Shown here: positions 40,222 through 50,782 of the stretch, piece after piece
Layout of the letters: the number at the start of each line of letters is the position of its first letter
How positions within the stretch are numbered: the first letter of the stretch is position 1
Source: Buchnera aphidicola (Hyadaphis tataricae)
Lineage (GTDB): Bacteria; Pseudomonadota; Gammaproteobacteria; Enterobacterales; Enterobacteriaceae
Direction of reading: 5' to 3'
Length of the DNA stretch: 64,000 nt
NCBI RefSeq assembly: GCF_005081445.1
Contig: NZ_CP034873.1
Location: forward strand, 372,001-436,000
Notes under the pieces: model-generated
The model's input: the letters and a program-made list of their open reading frames with translations, nothing else
Databases searched by the model: none
Told to the model about the DNA's origin: nothing
Program-made: the position numbers and the translations under genes

Positions 40222-42819
40222 TTATAATTTTCTTTTAATTTCTGTGATTTCAAATACTTCTATAATATCTTTAACATGTATGTCGTTATAATTTTTTACT
40301 CCTATTCCGCATTCTAATCCACTACGAATTTCATTAACATCTTCTTTAAAACGCCGTAATGATTCTAAGACACCCTCATACACTACTATATTATTTCTTA
40401 ATATATGAATTGGATTGCTTTTTTTAATGATGCCTTCTAATACCATGCAACCGGCAATTAAACCAAATTTTGGTGATTTAAATATGTTTCTAACTTCAGC
40501 TAACCCAAGAATATTTTGTTTATATTTAGGTGATAAAAGTCCTGTCATAGCTGATTTTACTTCATCAATTAAATCATAAATTACTGAATAATAACGAAGA
40601 TCTAAGTTTTCTGCAGTAATAATTTTTTTAGCCAATGAATCAGCTCTCACGTTAAATCCTAAAATAATAGCATCTGAAGCTAAAGCTAAAGAAGCATCTG
40701 TTTCTGTAATGCCACCAATACCTAAACTAATAATGTTTAATTTTACTTCTTTCGTAGATAATTTTAATAATGCACTAGATATGGCTTCTAAAGAACCTTG
40801 AACATCTGATTTTAAAATGATTTTTAATTCAGAAAAATCATTTTTATTAATATTTTCAAACATGTTTTCTAAATTTGTTTTATTACGTTCTGATAATTTT
40901 ATTGCTCTAGATTTTTCTTTACGATAAGAGGCTACTTCTTTTGCTTTTTTTTCACTACGTACTACAGTAATTTTATCGCCAGAAAAAGAGACTTTAGATA
41001 ATCCTAGTATTTCTACAGGAATGGATGGCCCTGCAGTCAAAACTTCTTTTCCAATTTCATTACGTAATGCCTTAACACGACCATATTCACAACCGCATAA
41101 CACTATATCGCCTTTTTTTAAATTTCCTTTTGTAACTAAAACAGTAGATACTGGTCCTCGACCTTTGTCTAAAGAAGACTCGATTACCACACCTTCTGCC
41201 ATCCCAGTAGAAACGGCTTTTAATTCTAAAATTTCTGATTGTAATAAAATAGCATTTAATAATTCATTAATACCTTCTCCTGTTTTAGCCGACACTGGAA
41301 CAAATATGTTGTCTCCTCCCCATTCTTCTGAAAGTATGTTATACTTCATTAAGTCATTTTTTATTTTGCTGATATCTGAATCTGTTTTATCAATTTTATT
41401 AATCGCAATAATTACTGGAACATTCGCTTCTTTTGCATGTTGAATTGCTTCAATTGTTTGAGGCATAACTCCATCATCTGCAGCTACTACTAAGATAACA
41501 ATATCAGTAATTTGAACGCCTCTAGATCTCATTGCGGTAAATGCTGAATGTCCTGGTGTATCTAAAAAAGTAATAGAACCTACATTAGTTTTCACATGAT
41601 AGGCTCCAATGTTTTGTGTAATACCTCCTGCTTCATAAGCAGCTACTTGTGTTGCACGAATATAATCTAATAATGATGTTTTACCGTGATCTACATGTCC
41701 CATTATAGTTACTACAGGAGCTCTAATAATAGAAATATTATTACCCTTATCACGATCTTTCATGATCATTTCTTCTAGAGCATTTTCTTTATGCAAAATA
41801 ACTTTATGACCCATTTCTTCTGCAATTAATTGAGCTGTATCTTGATCTAAAACGTAGTTAATATTTCCAACAATACCAATATTCATCATTTTTTTAATTA
41901 ATTCAGAGCTTTTTATAGCCATTTTGTTAGCTAGTTCAGAAACCGATATAGCACTACTAATTAACACATCTCTATTAATAATAAACTCTGGTTTTTTAAA
42001 TGCTTGTTGTAAAATAACAGGGTGATTTTTATTTTTAAGTTTATTACGGTTAATAATATGTTTATTTTCTCTATATTTTTTTTCGTGTAAAGCATTTTTA
42101 TTAATTTTCTGGTAACGATTTTTTTTAATAACGCGATTATGATTTCTTTTATCTTTTTCTATTTTTTGAATACTGTTATCATCAGATACATTATGATTTA
42201 AAAACATCTTTAAATGATGATTTTTTATAATTTTTTTATGAGAATCTAAATTTTTTTCTTTTATTTTATTTTTAGTATTGATGCGAATATTTTTAGTATC
42301 TATTTTAACTTTTTTATTATTTTCCTCTTGATTGACGTTTTTAAAATATTGTGATTCGTGTATTTTTTTTAAATCTACAACATTTTTATGCTGTTTATAT
42401 ATTGTTTCTATAGTACTCATTTTTATTGATTGTTCGAAATTTTTATTTTCTTGTTTTTTCAAAACAACATCATTTTTAAACAATTTGTTATTTTTTTTGC
42501 TATTTTTTGATAATAAATCATTATCGAACTTGTTATTCTTTATATATGTTCTTTTTTTTCTTACTTCTATTGTGATAGATTTGTTTCTGCCTCCTAAAGT
42601 AGGAACGTTTAAAGTGCTACGAGTTTTTCTTTGCACAATTAACGTTTTTAAAGATAGTTTTTTTTTGTATTCTAAACGTTTTAATAAAGCATCTTTCTCT
42701 ATTGAACTAATACAATCATTTTCAGATTTTATTATATTTATCTCTAATAGTTCTTGTATTAATTCTTGTACTGGTATTTTTATTTCTTTAGATAGAAACT
42801 TTATACTTATATCTGTCAT
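40222..42819 (-). CDS. infB: Translation initiation factor IF-2
   Basis: IF-2 places initiator tRNA on the 30S subunit using GTP. The 865-residue protein has a short conserved N-terminal IF2 domain, a Lys/Asn-rich linker (about 75-280) unlike the Ala/Glu-rich E. coli linker, a second N domain ([20 protein letters not shown]), the G domain ([28 protein letters not shown]), then the beta-barrel and fMet-tRNA-binding C-terminal domains ([18 protein letters not shown]). In-frame internal starts equivalent to IF2-beta were not resolved. Confidence 0.97.
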   Translation of the reverse strand: MTDISIKFLSKEIKIPVQELIQELLEINIIKSENDCISSIEKDALLKRLEYKKKLSLKTLIVQRKTRSTLNVPTLGGRNKSITIEVRKKRTYIKNNKFDNDLLSKNSKKNNKLFKNDVVLKKQENKNFEQSIKMSTIETIYKQHKNVVDLKKIHESQYFKNVNQEENNKKVKIDTKNIRINTKNKIKEKNLDSHKKIIKNHHLKMFLNHNVSDDNSIQKIEKDKRNHNRVIKKNRYQKINKNALHEKKYRENKHIINRNKLKNKNHPVILQQAFKKPEFIINRDVLISSAISVSELANKMAIKSSELIKKMMNIGIVGNINYVLDQDTAQLIAEEMGHKVILHKENALEEMIMKDRDKGNNISIIRAPVVTIMGHVDHGKTSLLDYIRATQVAAYEAGGITQNIGAYHVKTNVGSITFLDTPGHSAFTAMRSRGVQITDIVILVVAADDGVMPQTIEAIQHAKEANVPVIIAINKIDKTDSDISKIKNDLMKYNILSEEWGGDNIFVPVSAKTGEGINELLNAILLQSEILELKAVSTGMAEGVVIESSLDKGRGPVSTVLVTKGNLKKGDIVLCGCEYGRVKALRNEIGKEVLTAGPSIPVEILGLSKVSFSGDKITVVRSEKKAKEVASYRKEKSRAIKLSERNKTNLENMFENINKNDFSELKIILKSDVQGSLEAISSALLKLSTKEVKLNIISLGIGGITETDASLALASDAIILGFNVRADSLAKKIITAENLDLRYYSVIYDLIDEVKSAMTGLLSPKYKQNILGLAEVRNIFKSPKFGLIAGCMVLEGIIKKSNPIHILRNNIVVYEGVLESLRRFKEDVNEIRSGLECGIGVKNYNDIHVKDIIEVFEITEIKRKL

Positions 42820-42836
42820 ACTATTGCTTCCTATTG

Positions 42837-44324
42837 TTAAACTTTATTGCCAAACCAACAGATATTACGAGCTGTCATAATTAATAAACCAGCCTCTTCA
42901 GCATTTAAATTTTTAATATCGGTTAAATCATCTATTCCTTGATTTGCTAATTCTTCTAAACTAAAGATATTTTTTTCTGCTAACTGTGATGCCAATATTG
43001 CATTCATTCCATTAATATTTAATAAATCTTGATCTGTTTTAAGTTTTTTTACCGTGTTTTGATTTTCTAGTTCTATTGAAACAACTTTATTTTTAGCTTT
43101 TTGACGTATTAAAATCGCTTCTTCTTGAGTTAAATTTTTAATTGATAACAATTCGTGAAATGGTACATAAGCTAATTCTTCTAGAGAAGAAAAACCTGCT
43201 TCTACTAAAACGTTAATCACATTATCATGCAAATTTAAACTGTTTTTAAAAATATTAAAAGCAGCTGCAGCCTCTTCTTTATGTTTTAAATGAAGATCTT
43301 CTGTAGTCATGACGTTCAACTCCCATCCACTAATTTGTGAAGCTAAACGAACATTTTGACCATTTCTACCAATGGCTTGAGCTAAATTGTTAGGTTCTAC
43401 CGCTATATCCATAGCGTGTCGATCTTCATCAACTACAATTGAAGATACATCAGCGGGAGCCATAGAATTAATGACAAATTGAGCTGGATTATCATCCCAT
43501 AAAACAATATCGATGCGCTCTCCGCATAATTCAGTAGATACAGCTTGTACTCTAGCGCCTCTCATACCGACACATGCCCCAACTGGATCAATCCGTTTAT
43601 CATTACTTTTAACTGCAATTTTTGCACGTGAACCTGGATCGCGCGCTGCAGCTTTAATTTCAATGACTTCTTCTCCAATTTCTGGAACTTCTATGCGAAA
43701 TAATTCAATTAACATTTCTGTTTTTGAGCGACTAATGAATAATTGCGCACCACGCGATTCTGGGTTAACTCCGTACAAAATACCACGAATACGATCACCG
43801 ATGCGAAAGTTTTCTCTAGGCAACATGCCATCACGCAAAATTAACGCTTCAGCATTATTACCTAAATCTAATGTTAGATTATCTCTATTTATTTTTTTGA
43901 CAATACCAGTAATAATTTGACCAATATATTTTCGAAATTGATCAACTAACATAACTCTTTCCGCTTCACGAACTTTTTGTACAATGACTTGTTTTGCAGT
44001 TTGAGTTGTAATCCTATCAAATTTAACAGATTCTATTTCATCTTCTATAAAATCATTCACATATACTTGTTCACTTTCAAAACACGCTGCTTCTAAAGTA
44101 ATTTCTCTAGTAGGCTGTGTTACTACTTCTACTACCATCCAACGTCGAAAAGTAGTAAAACTGCCTGTTTTTCTATTTATACTAACTCTAACATCAATTT
44201 CTTGTTCATATTTTTTCTTGGTTGCTGTTGCTAATGCAATTTCTAAAGCTTCAAAAATTTTTTCACGAGGAAGAGATTTTTCATTAGAAACAGCTTCTAC
44301 TACAGCTAAGATTTCTTTATTCAT
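42837..44324 (-). CDS. nusA: Transcription factor NusA
   Basis: NusA controls pausing, termination and antitermination. I start at ATG 44324 ([21 protein letters not shown]), preceded by GAGGTT, giving 495 residues, the E. coli length; the ATG at 44339 is rejected. Domains in order: RNA-polymerase-binding N-terminal domain, S1 ([24 protein letters not shown]), KH1/KH2 ([32 protein letters not shown]), and two acidic repeats ([25 protein letters not shown]). rimP, upstream in E. coli, is missing. Confidence 0.97.
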   Translation of the reverse strand: MNKEILAVVEAVSNEKSLPREKIFEALEIALATATKKKYEQEIDVRVSINRKTGSFTTFRRWMVVEVVTQPTREITLEAACFESEQVYVNDFIEDEIESVKFDRITTQTAKQVIVQKVREAERVMLVDQFRKYIGQIITGIVKKINRDNLTLDLGNNAEALILRDGMLPRENFRIGDRIRGILYGVNPESRGAQLFISRSKTEMLIELFRIEVPEIGEEVIEIKAAARDPGSRAKIAVKSNDKRIDPVGACVGMRGARVQAVSTELCGERIDIVLWDDNPAQFVINSMAPADVSSIVVDEDRHAMDIAVEPNNLAQAIGRNGQNVRLASQISGWELNVMTTEDLHLKHKEEAAAAFNIFKNSLNLHDNVINVLVEAGFSSLEELAYVPFHELLSIKNLTQEEAILIRQKAKNKVVSIELENQNTVKKLKTDQDLLNINGMNAILASQLAEKNIFSLEELANQGIDDLTDIKNLNAEEAGLLIMTARNICWFGNKV

Positions 44325-44659
44325 TTTAAAGAACCTCAAAATAAAAATTTTTTAAATGAGTTACAACAACTCATTTTACATGTATTAATTACAAACAAAT
44401 TAATTACGAAATTAGATAATTAATACACTAATTTTTACTAATCAAGAGTTTATATAATTAATGACTCACTAATATTTAAAAAAAATATTAATTTTTGTAT
44501 AAATAGAATAAATATTCTAATAAAAAACCCCGAAAATTCGGGGTTTTTTAACATCACCCTACATATTAATTAATGAATTGAAAAAAATATATTCTTTAAA
44601 ATTTTTACAATAAACATTTGACATAGTTCATCAAAAAATTATTTCAAAATAACATGTAA
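44325..44659. other. Gap between nusA and tRNA-Leu
   Basis: The 335 bases contain the terminator at 44522-44549 and otherwise AT-rich sequence that must carry the nusA promoter on the minus strand. In E. coli argG, metY and rimP occupy this interval; all are gone here. On the minus strand TTGATT and TAATTA lie 17 bases apart (about 44415-44445) as one weak promoter candidate. Confidence 0.4.
44522..44549. terminator. Strong terminator after tRNA-Leu
   Basis: A6-CCCCGAA (44522-44534) pairs over 13 bp with TTCGGGG-T6 (44537-44549), leaving a two-base spacer. With A and T runs on both sides it can work in either direction; it would end the secG-tRNA-Leu transcript ahead of the nusA promoter. 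Confidence 0.9.
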
Positions 44660-44745
44660 TGGTACCGAGGATGGGACTTGAACCCATATGCCTATTCGGC
44701 ACTATCCCCTCAAGATAGCGTGTTTACCAATTTCACCACCTCGGT
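44660..44745 (-). tRNA. leuU: tRNA-Leu, anticodon GAG
   Basis: On the minus strand the acceptor ACCGAGG pairs with CCTCGGT, followed by A and an encoded CCA (44660-44662). The anticodon stem CTATC/GATAG holds TTGAGGG, anticodon GAG. A long variable arm (typical of Leu) precedes GGGTTCAAGTCCC of the T arm. Sequence and position just after secG match E. coli leuU; the first base pair is A-U here instead of G-U. Confidence 0.96.
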
Positions 44746-44799
44746 AAAAAATTATTTCATATTTATTGATTTTATTATGTAATGCATACATTCTAACAA

Positions 44800-45132
44800 C
44801 TAATCAGGCAGTTCAGAATGAAATGATTTTTTTTCTATCAAAGGTTTATTTTTTATAATTTTTGTTGTAGAGTCTTCTAAAAAAAAGTTATTTTCTATAT
44901 CATGAATACTATTTACATTACATAAAATTATACTAATCATTAAAAATAAAAAAGTAAAAAATGCGATAATTTTTGTTATAAAATTGTTTGCTCTGATATT
45001 ATTAAAAACTTTAATGTTATTTATTGTATCAGAATTAGAAAAATTATTAATGCCTTTTCCAGGTTGTAATAAAATTAAGAAAATTAAACAAATAGAAACA
45101 ATAATAAAACAAGTTAAAAAAAATACATACAT
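44800..45132 (-). CDS. secG: Protein translocase subunit SecG
   Basis: SecG assists SecYE in export. The 110-residue protein has two membrane segments (residues about 2-22 and 55-72) flanking the conserved LLQPGKGINN-type loop (family: LLQ-G-KG-G). It lies between glmM and tRNA-Leu, the E. coli order. The Gly-rich loop is partly replaced by Asn-rich sequence. Confidence 0.9.
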   Translation of the reverse strand: MYVFFLTCFIIVSICLIFLILLQPGKGINNFSNSDTINNIKVFNNIRANNFITKIIAFFTFLFLMISIILCNVNSIHDIENNFFLEDSTTKIIKNKPLIEKKSFHSELPD

Positions 45133-45338
45133 AAAAAATTATCCTTGTTTATAAAAACTAAATATTTGTTTTAATTTCAAAAAAAAATATGCAAAATTAT
45201 TACTGTTCGTAAATGATTTATACACCATAAAATTACTTACATTGTTTATATTATCAATATAATATATAAATAATATGATGCATGTTAAAAATACAAAAAT
45301 ACAAAAAAAGAAACCATTTAAAATGTGTTATTACTACC

Positions 45339-46673
45339 TTAAAGTAATTTTATTGTTTCTGCAATATGATGAGCTGCTTTAGAAACTTGGCTATAATTTT
45401 CTCCTTCTACCATAACACGAACATATAATTCTGTTCCAGATTGACGAACTAAAATACGACTTTTTTTACCTAAAAATTTTTTATACTTAGAAATTATAGT
45501 TTGTATTTTTGTGTTTTTATCTAAATTAATTTCTTTTTTACAAGGAATATTTATTAATATTTGCGGAAAAAATTTTATTTTACGTGATAACTCATACAAA
45601 GTTTTTTTGTTATTCATCATAATTGATAAAATCTGTAAACTTGCTATAATGCCATCACCAGTACTATTTTGATCTGATAAAATAATATGTCCAGATGGCT
45701 CTGCTCCTAAAATACATCTGTTTTTTAACATAGTTTGATATATATTACGATCTCCTATTTCTGAAGTATAAAAAGGAATTCCCAGTTTTTTTAATCCTAA
45801 AATTATACCCATGTTCGTCATAGAGGTTCCGACAACTCCACCGATATTTTTTTTTTGTTGTAAATATTCTTGCGCAATAATATAAATTATATGATCTCCA
45901 TTAATGATATGACCTAAGTGATCTATCATAATAATTCTATCTCCGTCTCCATCTAGAGCTAAACCAATATCTGCTTTTTCTAATAAAACTTTTTTCTTAA
46001 GATATGCAACATTAGTAGATCCAGAATTATTATTGATATTAATTCCATTAGGAGAAATAGCAAGAGTAATTACTTTTGCTCCTAGATCTTGAAAAATTTT
46101 TGGAGCTATTTGATACGTTGCACCATTTGCACAATCTAAAATAATAGTAAATTTAGATAACCTAAAATCATTAGGATAAATCTTTTTGCAAAAATTAATA
46201 TATTGCATTTCAGGGTTATGAATTCGAGAAGAAAAACCAAAGTTTTTAGCATGATAATATAAACGAACATTGTTGATATGTTGTTCAATATTATGTTCTA
46301 TTTGTTTGGTTAACTTAATACCATTTTTATCAAAAATCTTAATTCCGTTATCATCAAAAAGATTATGAGAACCTGAAATCACAACACCAGCTGAAGCATT
46401 AAAAAATTTTGTTAAATATGCAATGGCTGGAGTAGGTATACAATCAACCAATAGAGTTGAAATGCCTGTTGATAAAACACCAAATTCTAAAATAGACTGT
46501 AACATCAATCCAGAAACACGTGTATCCCTACCTATAATGATTTTTTGTTCTTTTTTTTTGCCTAAAACAATGCCAATAGCTTTCCCCAATTTTAATAAAA
46601 AATCAGGTGTCATTGGACTTTTTCCTACTTTTCCACGTATACCATCTGTTTTGAAATATTGCAAACCAGCCAT
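45339..46673 (-). CDS. glmM: Phosphoglucosamine mutase
   Basis: GlmM turns glucosamine-6-phosphate into glucosamine-1-phosphate for cell-wall precursors. The 444-residue protein starts QYFKTDGIRGKVG. The phosphoserine loop reads VISGSHNLFDDNG: Ser-His is kept, but the nearly invariant Pro after SHN is Leu. The Mg loop LDGDGDRIIMID and sugar loop GAEPSGH are normal. The phosphate-binding RQSGTEL lacks the usual Pro of SGTEP. folP, between glmM and ftsH in E. coli, is absent. Confidence 0.95.
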   Translation of the reverse strand: MAGLQYFKTDGIRGKVGKSPMTPDFLLKLGKAIGIVLGKKKEQKIIIGRDTRVSGLMLQSILEFGVLSTGISTLLVDCIPTPAIAYLTKFFNASAGVVISGSHNLFDDNGIKIFDKNGIKLTKQIEHNIEQHINNVRLYYHAKNFGFSSRIHNPEMQYINFCKKIYPNDFRLSKFTIILDCANGATYQIAPKIFQDLGAKVITLAISPNGININNNSGSTNVAYLKKKVLLEKADIGLALDGDGDRIIMIDHLGHIINGDHIIYIIAQEYLQQKKNIGGVVGTSMTNMGIILGLKKLGIPFYTSEIGDRNIYQTMLKNRCILGAEPSGHIILSDQNSTGDGIIASLQILSIMMNNKKTLYELSRKIKFFPQILINIPCKKEINLDKNTKIQTIISKYKKFLGKKSRILVRQSGTELYVRVMVEGENYSQVSKAAHHIAETIKLL

Positions 46674-46892
46674 GACAATTTTGTTCCCGTGCTATTTAAA
46701 TATAATTATATTTGCAATAAATTATAATGTCTTTTACATTCAAAATAAGATGAAGCAAAATTAATCTAGTACTTCATCTTATTTTAAGATCTGTTTGAAT
46801 ATAAAAATTTTAAAAAATACATGAATGTTCTTGATAAAAAACTTTTTTCTAGGGTATACTACAAAACATATTTATGTTCTAAATTAAAAAAA

Positions 46893-48737
46893 TCAATTAT
46901 TAATATCAGTGTCTATCCAATCCTTTGGTTTACGAACTTCTCTTCTTTGCATTAAATCATCAATTTGAAATGAATCAATAGTTTCGTATTGTATTAGAGC
47001 ATCTTTCATTGCATGCAATATATCAATATTTTCATTTAAAAGATCACGAGCTCTTTTATAATTTATTTCAATTAAAAATTTTACTTCTTCATCAATAATT
47101 CTTGCAGTTTCATCAGACATATTTTTAGCTTTAGAAACCGAACGACCTAAAAAAACTTCTTCTTCTTCTTCAGCATACAACAACGGTCCTAATTTCTCCG
47201 AAAACCCCCATTGAGTTACCATGTTCCGTGCTAAATTTGTAGCAACTTTTATATCATTACAAGCTCCAGTAGAAACATTTTTAGATCCATAAATAATTTC
47301 TTCCGCTAAACGACCACCGTATAACGTAGAAATTTGGCTTTCTAACTTTTGACGACTTATACTTAAAATATCTGATTCAGGCAAAAAGAAAGTTACCCCC
47401 AATGCACGTCCTCTAGGAATAATAGTTACCTTATGTGCAGGATCATGCTCAGGAACCAATCTTCCTATAATAACATGACCTGCTTCATGATAAGCAGTAG
47501 ATTCTTTTTGAAAATCACTCATTACCATAGATTTTCTTTCAGAACCCATCATCATTTTATCTTTAGCTCGTTCAAATTCCAACATAGAAACCACACGCTT
47601 ATCAATTCTAGCTGCAAAAAGTGCAGCCTCATTAACTAAGTTAGCTAAATCAGCGCCTGAAAATCCTGGTGTACCGCGCGCAATAATCATCGCATCTACA
47701 TCTTTAGACAAAGGTACTTTTCTCATATGCACTTTTAAAATTTGTTCTCTTCCTCGAATATCCGGCAATGCTACTATTACTTGACGATCAAAACGACCAG
47801 GTCTTAATAAAGCAGGATCTAAAACATCAGGTCTGTTTGTAGCGGCAATTAAAATTACTCCTTCATTGCCGTCAAAACCATCCATTTCTACTAACATTTG
47901 ATTTAAAGTTTGTTCTCTCTCATCATGTCCACCACCTAATCCTGTACCTCTTTGTCTTCCTACTGCGTCAATTTCATCAATAAAAATTATACATGGAGCA
48001 GATTTTCTAGAATGTTCAAACATATCTCTTACTCTAGAAGCCCCTACACCAACAAACATTTCTACAAAATCTGATCCAGAAATGGTAAAAAAAGGAACTT
48101 TAGCTTCTCCTGCAATCGCTTTAGCTAACAGCGTTTTACCCGTTCCAGGAGGTCCAACCATTAATATTCCCTTAGGAATTTTTCCGCCTAATTTTTGAAA
48201 ACGACTAGGTTCTTTAAGATATTCAACTAATTCACTGACTTCTGCTTTTGCTTCATCACAACCTGCTACATCTGCAAAGGTAGTTTGTATTTGATCTTCT
48301 GATAGCATGCGAGCTTTGCTTTTGCCAAAAGACATTGCACCCTTTCCGCCACCTAGATGCATTTGTCTCATAAAAAAAATCCATACACCTATTAACAAGA
48401 GCATGGGAAACCAAGAAATAAAAATAGACATTAATACGCTTGGATCTTCCGGAACAGATCCAGTTACTTTTACGTTCTTTGTTAAAAGATTATCTAACAA
48501 TTTAGGATCATTGATAGGTATGTAAGTAGAATATTTACTGCTATCTTTTTTAACAACACTAATTATACGTCCATTAATGTACGCTTCACGAACTTGATCT
48601 TGATTTACTTCTGATAAAAAAGTTGAATAATCAACCTTACCATTATTCACATCATTTGTATTGAAGTTTTGAAAAATAGACATTAATATAACTGTTACAA
48701 TTAACCAAAAGATCAAGTTTTTAACAATATCATTCAA
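46893..48737 (-). CDS. ftsH: ATP-dependent membrane metalloprotease FtsH
   Basis: FtsH degrades membrane and short-lived cytosolic proteins. The 614-residue protein has two membrane segments (about 8-22 and 100-120) around a periplasmic loop, the AAA domain with [13 protein letters not shown] and [13 protein letters not shown], the SRH region, and the zinc protease motif HEAGH. It is about 30 residues shorter than E. coli FtsH because the disordered C-terminal tail is gone. Followed by rlmE upstream as in E. coli. Confidence 0.97.
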   Translation of the reverse strand: MNDIVKNLIFWLIVTVILMSIFQNFNTNDVNNGKVDYSTFLSEVNQDQVREAYINGRIISVVKKDSSKYSTYIPINDPKLLDNLLTKNVKVTGSVPEDPSVLMSIFISWFPMLLLIGVWIFFMRQMHLGGGKGAMSFGKSKARMLSEDQIQTTFADVAGCDEAKAEVSELVEYLKEPSRFQKLGGKIPKGILMVGPPGTGKTLLAKAIAGEAKVPFFTISGSDFVEMFVGVGASRVRDMFEHSRKSAPCIIFIDEIDAVGRQRGTGLGGGHDEREQTLNQMLVEMDGFDGNEGVILIAATNRPDVLDPALLRPGRFDRQVIVALPDIRGREQILKVHMRKVPLSKDVDAMIIARGTPGFSGADLANLVNEAALFAARIDKRVVSMLEFERAKDKMMMGSERKSMVMSDFQKESTAYHEAGHVIIGRLVPEHDPAHKVTIIPRGRALGVTFFLPESDILSISRQKLESQISTLYGGRLAEEIIYGSKNVSTGACNDIKVATNLARNMVTQWGFSEKLGPLLYAEEEEEVFLGRSVSKAKNMSDETARIIDEEVKFLIEINYKRARDLLNENIDILHAMKDALIQYETIDSFQIDDLMQRREVRKPKDWIDTDINN

Positions 48738-48802
48738 AGGAACAACCTCTCATTGAATCTATATTAAACAACAACACAACACATAGAGTAAATACTATAA
48801 TT

Positions 48803-49423
48803 TTAACGAACTGCTAGTATAAATATTTCACGAGATCGCGTTCGAGAAGATTTAGGTTTACAAATTTTAATTTTTTTAAAAACTCTTTGAATTTTATTAT
48901 GAAGTTCATTAAAGCCCTCTCCTTGAAATGATTTTAACAAAAAAATACCATTTTTAGATAAAAAATAACTTGATATTTTCAATGCTAATTCAGATAAAGT
49001 AATAATTTTTGGCATATCAATAGAAAAATTTCCTGTAATATTAGGAGCCATATCTGACATCACCAAATTAAATTTAGCATCATGCAGAGAATCAAAAATT
49101 AAATGTAATACGTTTTTATCACGAATATCTCCTTGAAAAAAATATACACTTTTTATAGGTTTCATGGGTAATATATCACAAGCTATTAAACGTCCTGTTG
49201 TTCCTATCTTATGAATTGCATATTGAGACCAACTTCCTGGTGATGCACCTAAATCTATGACACTCATGCCGGTTTTAAACAATTTATATTGTTCATCTAA
49301 TTGCGCTAATTTAAACCAAGCTCTTGAACGTATTTTATTTTTTTTGGCTGCCTTGACATATGGATCTTGAAAATGTTTTAATAACCAATTATTAGAACGA
49401 TGTGTTTTTTTTTTAACAATCAT
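48803..49423 (-). CDS. rlmE: 23S rRNA 2'-O-methyltransferase RlmE
   Basis: RlmE (FtsJ/RrmJ) methylates U2552 of 23S rRNA. The 206-residue protein has DPYVKAAKKNKIRSRAWFKL, the SAM-binding IDLGASPGSWSQYA, VMSDMAPNITG and LKSFQGEGFNEL, which contain the K-D-K-E tetrad. Position next to ftsH is conserved; the E. coli neighbour yhbY between rlmE and greA is absent. Confidence 0.95.
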   Translation of the reverse strand: MIVKKKTHRSNNWLLKHFQDPYVKAAKKNKIRSRAWFKLAQLDEQYKLFKTGMSVIDLGASPGSWSQYAIHKIGTTGRLIACDILPMKPIKSVYFFQGDIRDKNVLHLIFDSLHDAKFNLVMSDMAPNITGNFSIDMPKIITLSELALKISSYFLSKNGIFLLKSFQGEGFNELHNKIQRVFKKIKICKPKSSRTRSREIFILAVR

Positions 49424-49469
49424 ATGATTAGAATTATTTAATTAAAAGAAACAAACAACAGCTTTTGAT

Positions 49470-49949
49470 TTAAATATACTCAATTTTTAAAATTTTATAT
49501 TCAACATTACCAGCTGGTGTACGTATTACTGCAATAGTATTGTTTTTTTTTCCAATAAGACCTCGAGACATTGGAGAGTTAATAGAAATTAAATTTTTTT
49601 TAAAATTAGACTCATCATCACCAACAATTTGATAAATGAATTGTTCATTGCTTTTTATATTCAAAATAGTAACAGTAGAGCCGAAAATTACTCTTCCACT
49701 GTTAGAAAATTTAGTTACATCTATAATTTGAGAGTTTGATAGTTTGGCTTCAATTTCTTTAATACGTCCTTCACAAAAACTTTGCTCTTCACGAGCAGAA
49801 TGATATTCAGCATTTTCCTTTAAATCACCGTGTTCTCTAGCTTCTGCGATTGCAGCAATAATGCGAGGACGTTTAATATTTTTTAATACTTGAAGCTCTT
49901 GACGAAGTTTTCTTGCGCCTCTTAATGTCATAGGTATTAAATTCATCAT
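49470..49949 (-). CDS. greA: Transcription elongation factor GreA
   Basis: GreA rescues backtracked RNA polymerase by stimulating transcript cleavage. I start at ATG 49949, 8 bases from GGAG; ATG 49946 would align exactly with E. coli (158 residues), and the far upstream ATG at 50024 is rejected. The coiled coil carries the acidic tip in [18 protein letters not shown], then [20 protein letters not shown] and the FKBP-like domain with [10 protein letters not shown]. Confidence 0.95.
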   Translation of the reverse strand: MMNLIPMTLRGARKLRQELQVLKNIKRPRIIAAIAEAREHGDLKENAEYHSAREEQSFCEGRIKEIEAKLSNSQIIDVTKFSNSGRVIFGSTVTILNIKSNEQFIYQIVGDDESNFKKNLISINSPMSRGLIGKKNNTIAVIRTPAGNVEYKILKIEYI

Positions 49950-50486
49950 ATTTAAGACTCCATTGTTTTTTTTATTCAAATATATTTCAATAAATATATT
50001 AATTAAATATAAAAAAACATGCATATATTGACAATATCAATAAAAATATTTTTTAAAATTGTAAAAAATGTTAAAATTTTAATTCAAATCGTTAAAAAAT
50101 TTATATTTTACATTTTAAAATATTATATCTTGAATGTAATTTTTAAAACATGAACATTTTCTTTTATACACGTAAATTTTTTTGAAAACGTATAAAAATA
50201 AGCAGAGCTTTATTAAAAACATATAAAATCGACCATAAATGATTGAGTACACGATATTTTTCAACACATATACTTTACAAAGTTATCATTGAATAGATTG
50301 AGATGATTAATATATAGAAACATGTCTACTTAGAAACATGTCTACTGTATTTTATTTTAAATTAAAAAATGCAATTTATCAAAATTTTAAAAAATGTAGT
50401 TAAAAAGATATTAATCACATAAACAATCAAAAATTTTTGTATAAAATTAACGTAAATATAAACATATTATTAAAGCACATTAAAAA
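49950..50486. other. Long gene-free gap between greA and ibaG
   Basis: This divergent interval of 537 bases has no ORF or RNA gene that I recognise and is extremely AT-rich. It contains a 16-base tandem duplication at 50315-50346. It must hold promoters for greA and ibaG. In E. coli greA is followed by dacB and obgE, whereas here the ibaG-to-obgE block is reversed, so the gap may mark an old inversion endpoint. Confidence 0.5.
50315..50346 (+). repeat. Perfect 16-base tandem duplication
   Basis: TAGAAACATGTCTACT occurs at 50315-50330 and immediately again at 50331-50346. Each copy contains the palindrome ACATGT. Confidence 0.95.
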
Positions 50487-50759
50487 ATGAACAATGAAAA
50501 AATTAAATCATTAATTATGAATGAATTAAAACTCAAAAAAGTGTATGTAACAGGTGATGATAATCACATTAAAATAGTTGCTGTAGGAGAAAGATTTAAT
50601 GGAATTAGTCCGGTAAAACGACAGCAAATAGTTTATAAACCTTTAATTCAGATGATCAAAGACAAGCACATTCATGCTGTATCCATTTTTTCTTATACAT
50701 TAGATGAATGGAGGAAAATTAATAATTCTAAAGATATAAAGGTGAAAAAATTCATATAA
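50487..50759 (+). CDS. ibaG: BolA-family protein IbaG
   Basis: IbaG (YrbA) is a BolA-family protein that partners with monothiol glutaredoxin in iron-sulfur handling. The 90-residue protein has VYVTGDDNHIKIVAVG, FNGISPVKRQQIVYKPL and the IHAVSIFSYTLDEW end. The position directly before murA matches E. coli. Confidence 0.9.
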   Translation: MNNEKIKSLIMNELKLKKVYVTGDDNHIKIVAVGERFNGISPVKRQQIVYKPLIQMIKDKHIHAVSIFSYTLDEWRKINNSKDIKVKKFI

Positions 50760-50782
50760 ATAAAGTAGAGATTGCTTAATCA

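Noticed and set aside
41021-41443. 140-residue ORF antisense to infB
   Set aside because: It lies wholly inside the conserved IF-2 G domain on the other strand, has no relation I recognise and is explained by the codon pattern of infB.
42332-42880. 182-residue ORF antisense to the infB N-terminus, Phe- and Leu-rich
   Set aside because: It mirrors the Lys/Asn-rich IF-2 linker; reverse complements of AAA/AAT-rich codons give TTT/ATT-rich ORFs.
43513-43920. 135-residue ORF antisense to nusA
   Set aside because: It is contained in the conserved KH and S1 coding region, with no ribosome site.
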